Source of the DNA: Amycolatopsis acidiphila
GTDB taxonomy: Bacteria > Actinomycetota > Actinomycetes > Mycobacteriales > Pseudonocardiaceae
Assembly (NCBI RefSeq): GCF_021391495.1
Contig: NZ_CP090063.1
Location: 5,270,001 to 5,334,000 of the forward strand
DNA length: 64,000 bases
Direction: 5' to 3'
This document shows positions 37,372 through 45,560 of the stretch, piece by piece. The translations under genes and the position numbers were made by a program. Each line of letters opens with the position of its first letter. Within the stretch, counting starts at the first letter, position 1. The notes beneath the pieces were generated by a model. The model saw only the letters and a program-made list of their open reading frames with translations. It did not search any database and had not been told where the DNA came from.

Positions 37372-38387
37372 CGGATGCCCAGCGCCTTCAGTACGGCGTC
37401 GGCCGTCGCCTCGGTCGAACCCGGGTTCTGACCGGTGATCAGGTTGCGGTCGACCACGACGTGCGAGACCCATGCCGAAGGGGCGTCGTCGAACACCGCT
37501 CCGGCGTTCTTCAGCGCGGCATCCAGGTACCACGACATTCCGAGCCGCCCCGGCGCCGTCTGGTCCTCTTCCTCGTCCGTGAAGCAGGTCATGCGGTGAC
37601 CGTCGAACAGCCACTGGCCGTCCTCACGCTCCGGCGCGGACAACAGCAGCGCCGGACCGTGACACAGGGCCGCGATCGGAGCGCCCTTGTCGTGCAGGAT
37701 CTTCAGCAGCCGGCCTGCGTCCGGGTTGTCCGCCAGGTCGACCATCGGGCCGTGCCCGCCGGGGGCGAACACCGCGTCGAACTCGTCGAGCCGGTCGTCG
37801 CTCAGGTCCGCGAGAGAAACGGGGTCGCGGAAGCCGGGGATGGCGTCGAGCTTGCGCTTGCGCTCGGCGGACAGCGCGCGGGCGGCCTCGTCGAGCTCGT
37901 CCGCGGCGGCCTGGATCTCCGCCGGCGACAACCCGCCGCCGAGCTTCCCGGTGACCATGACCTCGGTCAGTTGACGGTCCTCGCGCCATGCGATCTTCGC
38001 CGCCTTGCTCACCAGTGCGTGCGCCTCGGCGGGAGTGGCCCCGCGTTCCTTGAGCCGTTCGGCGATCCGGCGTCCGGCCACCAGACCCAGCTCGGTGGTC
38101 TGGTGCAGGGTGATCCGGATGTCGTCCGGGTCGTGGTGGAAGGTGCGGGTCACCGAGGCGAAGAAATCCATGTCCTCTTCGGGATAGTGGAAGAAGTGCT
38201 CGAGCCCGTAGGAATCCGCCGTCGGTGGCCGGCCGTCGGGGGTGATGACGACGACATCGGCTCCCGCCGCGACGAACCTTTCGTAGGGTTTGATGGCCTC
38301 CTCGGCGAAATAGCCGGTGGGATGGGCGGCACCGTCGGCGAGAACGATCTCACTGGCACTCGAGACCAGGTAAGCGATACGGGGCAT
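37368..38387 (-). CDS. DJ-1/PfpI-superfamily protein, long form
   Basis: A 339-residue type-1 glutamine-amidotransferase-like protein, first gene of the monooxygenase operon. The nucleophile elbow is AALCHGPALLL (Cys about 247), with VFAPGGHGPMVDL before it. It has an insert of about 100 residues (about 90-190) compared with the shorter homolog at 38636. Members are deglycases, glyoxalases or hydratases. A role against reactive aldehydes or epoxides is inference. The ATG at 38387 has CAGGAG upstream. Confidence 0.85.
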   Translation of the reverse strand: MPRIAYLVSSASEIVLADGAAHPTGYFAEEAIKPYERFVAAGADVVVITPDGRPPTADSYGLEHFFHYPEEDMDFFASVTRTFHHDPDDIRITLHQTTELGLVAGRRIAERLKERGATPAEAHALVSKAAKIAWREDRQLTEVMVTGKLGGGLSPAEIQAAADELDEAARALSAERKRKLDAIPGFRDPVSLADLSDDRLDEFDAVFAPGGHGPMVDLADNPDAGRLLKILHDKGAPIAALCHGPALLLSAPEREDGQWLFDGHRMTCFTDEEEDQTAPGRLGMSWYLDAALKNAGAVFDDAPSAWVSHVVVDRNLITGQNPGSTEATADAVLKALGIR

Positions 38388-38495
38388 GTCAACTCCTGTC
38401 CAGCGGCTTCGGCGACCGTTGAGGCACGGTATCCAGGGTGTGACCCACGCCGCATCGAAGATTCCTGCGGGAGTTGTGCGGATTTCGGCATGCGC

Positions 38496-38518
38496 CGGCG
38501 CGTGTGCGGGATCCTGCT
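38496..38518 (-). promoter_or_regulatory. Candidate AraC-type operator at monooxygenase operon
   Basis: A 23-base element on the minus strand starting AGCAGGATCCCGCACACGC, about 110 bases upstream of the operon start. It matches 40661-40683 at 20 of 23 positions. Its core, read on the plus strand at 38505-38518, is TGCGGGATCCTGCT, sharing TGCGG-N4-CTGCT with 40472-40485. A further TGTGCGGAT lies at 38475-38483. The element also lies upstream of the divergent DJ-1 gene. Confidence 0.6.
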
Positions 38519-38635
38519 GAGCTGTGCCGGGTTCCGGGCCGAGATCGCCGAGGGACGGTGCCGCACGGTTACGGTCGGTTCGGGTTTCCCCGGCGCGACG
38601 GGGCCCGTAGACCATTCCGATCAGAAAGGCTCTTC

Positions 38636-39358
38636 ATGACGTGCGTACTGTTCGCCGTGTCCGGCGTCGACTACTGGACCCTCGCCGACGGCACCAAGCA
38701 TCCATGCGGGTTCTGGCCCGAGGAACTGGCCGTCCCGCACAAGGTCTTCCGCAAGGCCGGTTTCGACCTCACGATCGCCACTCCCGGCGCCGCCGTGCCC
38801 ACCGCCGACGAGGCCGGCTTCACGGCGGCCATGAACGGCGGTTCGGAGGAACCCGGCGCACGCTTCCGCGCCTACCTCGACAGCATCGCCGGCGAGCTTC
38901 GTGCGCCCGCCGACCTGGACCAGGCGGACGTCAGGGACTTCGACCTCGTCTTCGTGCCCGGTGGGCACGGCCCGATGGAGGACCTCGCCGTGTCCGAGGC
39001 GTTCGGCGCGCTGGTGCGCGAGTTCACCGACGCGAGCAAACCCGTCGCGGCCGTCTGCCACGGGCCTGCCGCCTTGCTGCCCGCACACGACGGGACCGGC
39101 GAGTGGGTGTTCGCCGGCCGCCGGATAACCGCTTTCAGCAACGAGGAGGAGGCACAGGTTGGCTTCGCCGACAAGGCCGCCTGGTGCCTGGAAGACCGGC
39201 TCGTGAGCGCGGGCGGGAGGTTCGAGCAGAGCGGCGCCCCCTGGCAGCCGCACGTCGTGGCGGACGGCAACCTCTACACCGGACAGAACCCGGCCTCCTC
39301 CGCTCCCCTCGCCGAACGGCTTGTGGCCGAGCACGCAACGCTCGGCGCCGCCCGCTGA
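38636..39358 (+). CDS. DJ-1/PfpI-superfamily protein, short form
   Basis: A 240-residue protein of the DJ-1/Hsp31-like class, with nucleophile Cys in PVAAVCHGPAALL (about residue 142), FVPGGHGPMEDL before it, and a C-terminal NLYTGQNPASS motif shared with the long form. It is divergent from the long DJ-1 gene across a 248-base control region. Likely a deglycase/glyoxalase-type detoxifier; the substrate is not determined. Confidence 0.85.
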   Translation: MTCVLFAVSGVDYWTLADGTKHPCGFWPEELAVPHKVFRKAGFDLTIATPGAAVPTADEAGFTAAMNGGSEEPGARFRAYLDSIAGELRAPADLDQADVRDFDLVFVPGGHGPMEDLAVSEAFGALVREFTDASKPVAAVCHGPAALLPAHDGTGEWVFAGRRITAFSNEEEAQVGFADKAAWCLEDRLVSAGGRFEQSGAPWQPHVVADGNLYTGQNPASSAPLAERLVAEHATLGAAR

Positions 39359-39359
39359 C

Positions 39360-39401
39360 CCGGTGCCGGGATGCCCGGGCACCGGGCAATCCCGGCACCG
39401 G
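39360..39401. terminator. Strong bidirectional terminator
   Basis: A 19-20 base near-perfect stem (39360-39378 with 39382-39401, one bulged base, 3-base loop) fills almost the whole 45-base gap between the convergent DJ-1 and AraC genes. Confidence 0.8.
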
Positions 39402-39403
39402 CC

Positions 39404-40357
39404 TCACATCTTCTGCACACGCAGATCGTGCTTGAGCGAGTCCAGATCGCAGTAGGCACGCGGGGTGGCGCCGAAGCGGTCGCGGAACTCGTTGATGAAG
39501 TGCGAGGTGCTCGAGTAGCCGACGGCGCGCGACACCTGGGTCACGCTCAGCCTGCCCTCGATCAGCAACTCCCGGGCACGGTTGAGCCGCATCTCCTTCA
39601 CGAACTGATACGGCGACTTTCCCGTCACGTCCCGGAACAGGTGCGAGAACGCCGACGGGCTGAGCGCAACCCGCTCCGCCATGTCACTCACCGTCAGCGG
39701 TTCCGAGATGTTCTCCTGGACGTAGGAGATGACCTTGCTGACCGGGTTGCTCGCCACCTCCGTGGCCGCCACCTCCAGCAGCCGGGCGTACTGCTCGGCC
39801 TGCAGCACCCGGTACACCATCTCCTGAAGGTAGACCGGCGCCAGCACCCGGCGGTCCGGGCCGGTGTCCGTGGCGCGGAGGAACCGCATCGTCGCGCCCA
39901 TGAGGCTGCAGTCGAGCGGCGTCACGAAAGCGCTCTCGGGTTTTCCCTGTGACGAGCGGCCGAACGTCGTCGTGCGGCGGTCAAGGATGTCTGCCGAGAT
40001 CCGCCGCACCAGGGCCGGTTCGATCTGCAGCACCAGCGACAGGAACGGCTTGGCCGGGGTCGCTTCGAGGATCTCGGCGGTGAAGTGGCGGCTGCTGCTC
40101 AGCACGAGGTAGTTGAACGGGTCGTAGACGTACCGCGTGCCGTCGACCACGACGCACTTGCGGCCCTGCGCGATGATGCACAACGACAGTGACTTCACCT
40201 CGTCCCAGTGGGGCGAGGTCGGCTGGGTGAACCGGTACAAAGTGAGTCCGGGCCAGCCGCCCGCGTTGCCACCGAGCTCCGGCGTCCGGGCCCGGATCTC
40301 CGCAAGGAGGTCTCCCGAGGTGTTGGTCTCGTCAAGCGGGTGAAGCACGTCAGTCAC
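39404..40357 (-). CDS. AraC-family regulator (AraC_N type), paralog 2
   Basis: A 317-residue regulator from GTG 40357 (GGAGGGACACGACT upstream). It has an AraC_N domain with SLSLCIIAQGRKCVVVDG and a double helix-turn-helix ending GYSSTSHFINEFRDRFGATP. It is highly similar to the regulator at 29487-30455. Together they bracket the monooxygenase operon. Direct repeats upstream of its own start suggest autoregulation. Confidence 0.9.
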   Translation of the reverse strand: MTDVLHPLDETNTSGDLLAEIRARTPELGGNAGGWPGLTLYRFTQPTSPHWDEVKSLSLCIIAQGRKCVVVDGTRYVYDPFNYLVLSSSRHFTAEILEATPAKPFLSLVLQIEPALVRRISADILDRRTTTFGRSSQGKPESAFVTPLDCSLMGATMRFLRATDTGPDRRVLAPVYLQEMVYRVLQAEQYARLLEVAATEVASNPVSKVISYVQENISEPLTVSDMAERVALSPSAFSHLFRDVTGKSPYQFVKEMRLNRARELLIEGRLSVTQVSRAVGYSSTSHFINEFRDRFGATPRAYCDLDSLKHDLRVQKM

Positions 40358-40471
40358 AGTCGTGTCCCTCCGGCGTCATCGACGGATACGAGGCCGGCCT
40401 CGGCGGTGCCGCTCAGACCACACGTGCGTGGCCGGTGACCCCACGTTACGACAGCGCGGCTGGGGTGACGA

Positions 40472-40499
40472 TGCGGATAACTGCTGAATTGCTGCGGAT
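40472..40499 (+). promoter_or_regulatory. Direct-repeat operator upstream of AraC paralog 2
   Basis: TGCGGAT occurs at 40472-40478 and again at 40493-40499. The 21-base spacing is two helical turns, as expected for AraC-family half-sites. The first copy extends to TGCGGATAACTGCT, matching the TGCGG-N4-CTGCT cores at 38505 and 40661 (minus). It lies 115-142 bases before the araC start. Confidence 0.65.
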
Positions 40500-40547
40500 T
40501 CCGCCGACGCCGCGACCCCCGGAGCACGAACCTCAGGACCGCCGGGC

Positions 40548-40584
<37 letters not shown>

Positions 40585-40660
40585 CGGAGACTGTGCGCGG
40601 AGTTGATCGTCGGCAACCGCCGAGACGAGAATGCGGGCAAAGCTGAATGGGCACATTCGC

Positions 40661-40683
40661 AGCAGGATTCCGCATACGCACCG
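40661..40683 (+). promoter_or_regulatory. Candidate AraC-type operator upstream of VOC/ligase genes
   Basis: A 23-base element starting AGCAGGATTCCGCATACGC, 126 bases before the VOC start. It is the same element found on the opposite strand at 38496-38518 upstream of the monooxygenase operon, in both cases oriented toward the gene it would control. This places the VOC and ligase genes in the same regulon. Confidence 0.6.
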
Positions 40684-40808
40684 AGCCCGATGGCGGCTAA
40701 TGTTCTTCCCGAAAGACGCTGTCACCGTCTTGAGGTTGTCGAGTTGATCCACCTGGGGTGCCGGTCTCTTGACGCACATAGCGGCCTCCAGAAGACGAAG
40801 AGGTATTG

Positions 40809-41240
40809 ATGAGCATTGAGAACCGCCCGAAGATCGAGGGCGTCCACCACTTTTCGCCGACCGTCACCGACATCGACCGCAGCATTGAGTGGTACCAGCG
40901 CGTCTTCGGCCTCGAACGCGTTCCGGTCAAATTCCCGCATTACGAGGACGAGGACGCGGGATACGCCGTTCTGCTGACCGACCCGCACTCCGAAATCGCC
41001 TTCGGGCTACACCACCATGACGGGAACAGCGGCGAAAGCTTCGACGAGCGACGCACCGGACTCGACCACATCGCGTTCTCCGTGGCCGGCCTGGACGAGC
41101 TGACCTCGTGGGCGGCCTGGCTGGACGAGTTGGGTGTCGACCGATCGCCCATCACCGAGCTGAACGAGCCGTTCCATTACTACGTTCTGGTGTTTCGGGA
41201 CCCCGACAACATCCAGTTGGAGCTCTTCGCCCTGGTTTAA
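40809..41240 (+). CDS. VOC/glyoxalase-superfamily dioxygenase-like protein
   Basis: A 143-residue vicinal-oxygen-chelate protein with two beta-alpha-beta-beta-beta modules. Likely metal ligands are the His in VHHFSPTV, the His in GLDHIAFSV and the Glu in NIQLELFAL. The family includes glyoxalases, extradiol dioxygenases and epimerases. ATG 40809 is preferred over the in-frame TTG directly before it because GAGG sits 5 bases upstream. It is the first gene of a probable VOC-ligase unit. Confidence 0.85.
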   Translation: MSIENRPKIEGVHHFSPTVTDIDRSIEWYQRVFGLERVPVKFPHYEDEDAGYAVLLTDPHSEIAFGLHHHDGNSGESFDERRTGLDHIAFSVAGLDELTSWAAWLDELGVDRSPITELNEPFHYYVLVFRDPDNIQLELFALV

Positions 41241-41283
41241 GCCACGGCACCGCCTGGTCCAGTTGTTTCCGCCACGCTACTCC

Positions 41284-41335
41284 GCGTTCTGCGTGGTGAC
41301 CCTGGCACCACGCAGAACGCTTCGGACGGCCGAAG
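41284..41335 (+). terminator. Intercistronic hairpins before ligase start
   Basis: A perfect 15-base stem (41284-41298 with 41306-41320, 7-base loop) is followed at once by CTTCGG-acgg-CCGAAG (41320-41335). The second hairpin overlaps the start of the Shine-Dalgarno AAGGAGG of the ligase. It could be a partial terminator, an mRNA-processing site or a translational control element. Confidence 0.55.
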
Positions 41336-41344
41336 GAGGCCTTC

Positions 41345-42922
41345 ATGCCCGCCGATCACGATGCCGGATTGGCTGCCCTGTCGTTCGAACCGCTGACCCC
41401 GACCGCATACCTCGACCGGGCGGCCACGGCGCACGGTGACCGGGTCGCGGTCATCGACGGCGACCAGCGCTGGACGTACGCGGAGCTGCACCGTCGCTGC
41501 CGGCAACTGGCAGGGGCACTCCACCCGCTCGCGGACGGTCGTCCGGTCGCCGTGCTCGCCCCCAACACGCACGTACTGCTGGAGGCGCATTTCGGAGTGC
41601 CCTGGGCCGGTGTACCACTGGTCGCGATGAACACCCGCCTGTCGGCGAACGAAATCGGTTACATCCTTACCCATTCCGAGGCCGCGGTACTCGTCTACGA
41701 CCCGGCATCCGAGCCCCTGGTCCGCGACGCGCTCGCACGGACGAACACCCCGCCGATCACGATCAAGGCAGGGGCACAATACGAAAAGTTGCTCGCCGGT
41801 GCCACTCTTCGCCACGGGAAGATCGACGACGAGCTGTCCCTGTTGTCCATCAACTACACCTCCGGAACCACCGGCACACCGAAGGGTGTGATGTACCACC
41901 ACCGTGGTGCCTACCTTCAGGCACTGGCAATGGTGGGCCACACCGGCCTGTCGCCGTCGGCGGTGCACTTGTGGACGTTGCCGATGTTCCACTGCAATGG
42001 CTGGTGTTTCCCGTGGGCGGTGACCGCCGCTGCCGCCACCCATGTGTGCCTGCCGAAGCCGGCTCCTGCCGAGGTGTGGCGGCTGATCCGCGAAGAGGGA
42101 GTCACGCATCTCAACGGCGCACCGACCGTGCTTTCGATGCTGGCGTACGCACCGCAGGCCGGTCCGGTCGGGACGACCGTGCGGGTGGCGACGGGAGGAT
42201 CGCCGCCGAGCCCGGCGATCCTGCGCCGGATGGGCAAACTCGGCTTCGAGGTCACCCATCTCTACGGGCTGACCGAGACTTTCGGCCCCGCCATGATCTG
42301 CGACTGGCGACCGGAGTGGAGTGTGCTCGACGCCGGTACACAGGCCCGGTTCAAGGCACGGCAGGGTGTCGGGAACATGATCTCGTGCCGGGTACGCGTG
42401 ATCGCCGAAGACGGCTCTGAGGTAGCCGCGGACGGGCGAACGCTGGGCGAGATCACCTTGCGGGGAAACAATGTCATGCTGGGCTACTTCAAGGACGAGC
42501 TCGCCACCAAACACGCTGCCCCCGACGGCTGGTTCCGCACGGGCGACCTCGGGGTGGTGCATCCCGACGGCTATGTCGAGCTGCGTGACCGGAGCAAGGA
42601 CGTGATCATTTCCGGCGGGGAGAACATCGCCTCCGTCGAAGTGGAGCAGGCGATAGCCGAACATCCGGCGGTGCTCGAGGTGGCGGTCGTCGCCAAGCCC
42701 GACGAACGCTGGGGCGAAGTGCCAGCCGCCTATGTGACGCCGCACGAAGGAGCCGTCATCACCGAAAGCGAGCTGATCGCGTTCGCCCGGGAACGGCTCG
42801 CCCATTTCAAGGCGCCGAAAACGGTGGTTTTTGGCCCCTTGCCCAAGACTTCCACCGGCAAGATCCAGAAGTACGTGCTGCGGCAGGCGGCCTCGGCCGG
42901 TTCGGCACAGCGGAGCCGATGA
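41345..42922 (+). CDS. Acyl-CoA synthetase (AMP-dependent ligase)
   Basis: A 525-residue ANL-family ligase. The P-loop YTSGTTGTPKGVMYHHRG is at about 178, LYGLTE at about 306, the hinge GWFRTGDLGVVHPDGYVELRD at about 396, and the catalytic lysine in PKTSTGKIQKY near the C-terminus. It resembles medium-chain or aryl acyl-CoA ligases (MenE/AlkK-like). It would activate an acid formed downstream of the monooxygenase reaction. AAGGAGG precedes the ATG. The substrate is not predictable. Confidence 0.9.
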   Translation: MPADHDAGLAALSFEPLTPTAYLDRAATAHGDRVAVIDGDQRWTYAELHRRCRQLAGALHPLADGRPVAVLAPNTHVLLEAHFGVPWAGVPLVAMNTRLSANEIGYILTHSEAAVLVYDPASEPLVRDALARTNTPPITIKAGAQYEKLLAGATLRHGKIDDELSLLSINYTSGTTGTPKGVMYHHRGAYLQALAMVGHTGLSPSAVHLWTLPMFHCNGWCFPWAVTAAAATHVCLPKPAPAEVWRLIREEGVTHLNGAPTVLSMLAYAPQAGPVGTTVRVATGGSPPSPAILRRMGKLGFEVTHLYGLTETFGPAMICDWRPEWSVLDAGTQARFKARQGVGNMISCRVRVIAEDGSEVAADGRTLGEITLRGNNVMLGYFKDELATKHAAPDGWFRTGDLGVVHPDGYVELRDRSKDVIISGGENIASVEVEQAIAEHPAVLEVAVVAKPDERWGEVPAAYVTPHEGAVITESELIAFARERLAHFKAPKTVVFGPLPKTSTGKIQKYVLRQAASAGSAQRSR

Positions 42923-43067
42923 GCGCGGTCACCCCTTCCGGAGTGGACAGCGGAGACGAGCGCAGCGGTGTCTTCGTGGACCGCTCCCGCCCTGGCAACC
43001 GCTTTCGATCGCGTTCGCCTTGTACACCGGTGTCTTCAGGAGCTTCGCTGCGGTGAGGTGAGCGCGC

Positions 43068-43649
43068 TCAGGGACGCGCGATCCCCGGTTCGCGGGCCGG
43101 GAGTCCTCGCAGCAGGGTGTCGAGGAAGAGGTCGAACCTCGGGGCGCTCGGGCCGAGGCGCAGCGGATTCTCCTGGGACGCGAGCCAGCTGACCAGCGAG
43201 GTCATGAAGATGTAGTAGCTCTGTTCGGCGAGGTCCTCGCTGACCCCGGCGTTGAGGAATGCCGTGACGATGGCGGTGCGAAGCCGGGCGGCGGAGTGGG
43301 CGTTGTGCGGGTGTGGCCGAGACAGGTGTGTGGCGTAGCCGGGGAGCGCGAGGAACTGGTCGTGCATGTCCCACGCGACGCGCGCCAGCCAGGGCCGCCA
43401 GGCCGACCCCACGGCCTCTCCAGGGCGAAGTATTCGATCGACGAGGGTCTCCCCGATGAGATCGAAGAGTTCGTCCCGGTTCGTCACCCAGCGGTAGAGC
43501 GCACTGTGGCTGACGTTGAGTCGTCCGGCCAACTCCCGCATGGTCAGGGTGTCGAGGTTACCGGCGGAGGACGCGGCCTCGACGATCTGTTCCCGGCTGA
43601 TCCGAGCCGGCCGACCAGGCGACCGACGCGCCCCAGCCGCAGAAGCCAT
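43068..43649 (-). CDS. TetR-family transcriptional regulator
   Basis: A 193-residue TetR regulator. The N-terminal helix-turn-helix (about 20-65) reads LTMRELAGRLNVSHSALYRW, followed by an all-helical ligand domain. It is divergent from the serine-hydrolase gene at 43814, across a spacer with a dyad at 43736-43756, so it probably represses that gene and itself. Confidence 0.87.
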   Translation of the reverse strand: MASAAGARRSPGRPARISREQIVEAASSAGNLDTLTMRELAGRLNVSHSALYRWVTNRDELFDLIGETLVDRILRPGEAVGSAWRPWLARVAWDMHDQFLALPGYATHLSRPHPHNAHSAARLRTAIVTAFLNAGVSEDLAEQSYYIFMTSLVSWLASQENPLRLGPSAPRFDLFLDTLLRGLPAREPGIARP

Positions 43650-43735
43650 GACCGAATCATACGGTGCGGCCGGTCAGTGCGAGGCCTGCGTCGATCGACC
43701 ACCAGCACCCGACAGGGCGGCGAACGCCGCGCCTA

Positions 43736-43756
43736 TTAGTTGCCAACGGTCACTAA
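43736..43756. promoter_or_regulatory. Dyad operator between tetR and esterase
   Basis: TTAGT-N2-CC-N3-GG-N2-ACTAA forms an imperfect 21-base dyad, suitable for a TetR dimer, 58 bases upstream of the hydrolase start and 87 bases from the tetR start. Confidence 0.55.
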
Positions 43757-43813
43757 TTGCGGCTAACGTGGACGCACCGAGGCTGTCCGACAGCACGAGG
43801 TGGAGGAGTACCG

Positions 43814-44968
43814 ATGACAGAACCCGACGTACGGGGCACCGTGGCAGCAGGGTTCGAGCCTGTACGGGATGAGTTCGCGGCGATCCTGGCCGGCGAGGGC
43901 GCAGACCTGGACGCACAGGTGGCTGCCTGCTATCGCGGCGAGCTGGTGGTGGACTTGTGGGCCGGGACGGAAGCCACGGGCGAGTCCCTGCTGGGCATCT
44001 ACTCCGCCGGCAAAGGGGTGGCCCACCTGGTCGTTGCCCTGCTCGTACAGGACGGTGCGCTGGACCTGGACCAGCGGGTCAGCCACTACTGGCCGCAGTT
44101 CGGGGCAGCGGGCAAGCGCGAGATCCTGCTGCGCGAGCTTCTGTCCCACCAAGCCGGATTGGTAGGGGTGAACAGCGGATTCAGCATGGAGGAACTCGCC
44201 GAGGACCAGTTCGTCGCCGAGCGCCTCGGTGCTCAGCGCCCGCTCTGGCGGCCCGGGAGCGCGTCCGGCTACCACGCCCTGGTGATGGCGGCACTGAGCG
44301 GGGAGGTCGTGCGCCGTGTAACCGGAGCGACCGTGCAGAGCTTGTTCGCCACGCGCCTGCGGGACCCCTACAAGCTCGACCTGCACCTGGGGTTGCCCGC
44401 CGACCAAGAGCACCGCTTCTTGTCGGCCCAGCCCATGGTGGCCACCCCGGAACGGCTTCGTGATCTCGCGGCGACCGCGACCGCCCCGGACAGCCTCAAC
44501 GGCATCGCGTTCAACCGCCACCACCCGGAGAACCGCGAGGTGTGGGAGCTGCCGAACCTCCCGGTGGTGAGGTCTGCGGGGCCGGCCTCGTTCGGCGGCA
44601 TCGGCACGGCCCGCGCCCTGGCCAAGCTCTACTCGGCCGTCATCGGCACCATTGACGGGCTCCCTCCGCTGCTCACACCGGACACTGCGGCCGCGTTCGC
44701 GCAGATTCAGTACGCCGGCTGGGATCTCGTGCTGCGACAGCACAAGGCATGGGCAGTCGGCTTCCACCCCGTTTCCGAGCTGTATCCCAGTCTCGGGGCA
44801 GGCGCCTTCGGGCACAGCGGGGCAGGAGGCCAACAGGCACTGGTCGACCCGCGCCATGAACTGTCCTACGCCTTCCTGCGCCGCCGCTTCCTCTATCCGC
44901 CGCAGGCCGACGCCGACCACAACCGCATCCTGCGAGCCCTGCGCGCCGCGACCGAAACGACCCGCTAG
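43814..44968 (+). CDS. Serine hydrolase, beta-lactamase/EstB esterase family
   Basis: A 384-residue class-C beta-lactamase-fold esterase. The nucleophile motif S64-A-G-K67 lies in IYSAGKGVAH, and the Tyr of the YxN-like motif in SGYHALVM is at about 152. No signal peptide is seen, so it is cytoplasmic and more likely an esterase than a beta-lactamase. GGAGGAG precedes ATG 43814. It may hydrolyse an ester intermediate, for instance from Baeyer-Villiger-type chemistry; that is speculative. Confidence 0.87.
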   Translation: MTEPDVRGTVAAGFEPVRDEFAAILAGEGADLDAQVAACYRGELVVDLWAGTEATGESLLGIYSAGKGVAHLVVALLVQDGALDLDQRVSHYWPQFGAAGKREILLRELLSHQAGLVGVNSGFSMEELAEDQFVAERLGAQRPLWRPGSASGYHALVMAALSGEVVRRVTGATVQSLFATRLRDPYKLDLHLGLPADQEHRFLSAQPMVATPERLRDLAATATAPDSLNGIAFNRHHPENREVWELPNLPVVRSAGPASFGGIGTARALAKLYSAVIGTIDGLPPLLTPDTAAAFAQIQYAGWDLVLRQHKAWAVGFHPVSELYPSLGAGAFGHSGAGGQQALVDPRHELSYAFLRRRFLYPPQADADHNRILRALRAATETTR

Positions 44969-45373
44969 TCCCGGGTCCCCCGCGCCGTCTCGAGCACGCG
45001 TGTCGTGTTCGTCCAGCGCCATCAGCACAGAAACTCCGTGCGGACGACCTGCCGTCGCACGTCGCACGCCCGGCCGTCCGGGTGGTCCGCGAAGCTCTCC
45101 GCGAGGAAGTCCGGGCACGCCGATCAGAACTGATCTGAACCCGGTCGCCCGCGGCGAGGTTTCCGCGGTCGAGGGTGTTGCCGTAGCGGTGGTGCTTCTG
45201 CAGCCCCTCCCCCGGCGCCGCCAGTGGGACCGGACTGCCGAGCGGAAGGCTGCCTGGTGAACGCCTGAGCAGGTATCAGGAGACGCCGCGGAAACCGCAG
45301 GTCAGCGCCTTTCTCCGGCTATCTCGGCGTGCTGCCCGCCGTCCTGAACCACCCCCGGCGCCGCTTTCGCGTC
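44969..45373. other. Non-coding spacer before hyuA promoter
   Basis: About 400 bases after the esterase with no credible gene on either strand; open frames here lack ribosome binding sites and family-like sequence. Confidence 0.4.
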
Positions 45374-45439
45374 TTGACTGCCGACGCGCGATCAAGCTAG
45401 TGTACCGATCGGTCAGTTAGTGGCGGGCGTCACGTGACG
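45374..45439 (+). promoter_or_regulatory. Promoter and TetR-type operator of hyuAB
   Basis: The -35 is TTGACT (45374-45379), followed by an 18-base spacer and -10 TAGTGT (45398-45403). Directly overlapping the expected start site is the palindrome ACCGATCGGT (45404-45413) inside a longer imperfect dyad. A second perfect palindrome CGTCACGTGACG lies at 45428-45439. The 45401-45413 segment TGTACCGATCGGT closely matches the operator at 49978-49993. Confidence 0.65.
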
Positions 45440-45560
45440 GCCGGTGTCGGAAACCTGACGTTCACAAGCCAGACATGACCAGACAACGTCCAGCTGTCCG
45501 AACGACGACCTCGAGACCCCAGCGGTCCGGCATCAAGTCCGGAGGTCGGAAGGGAGAAGC

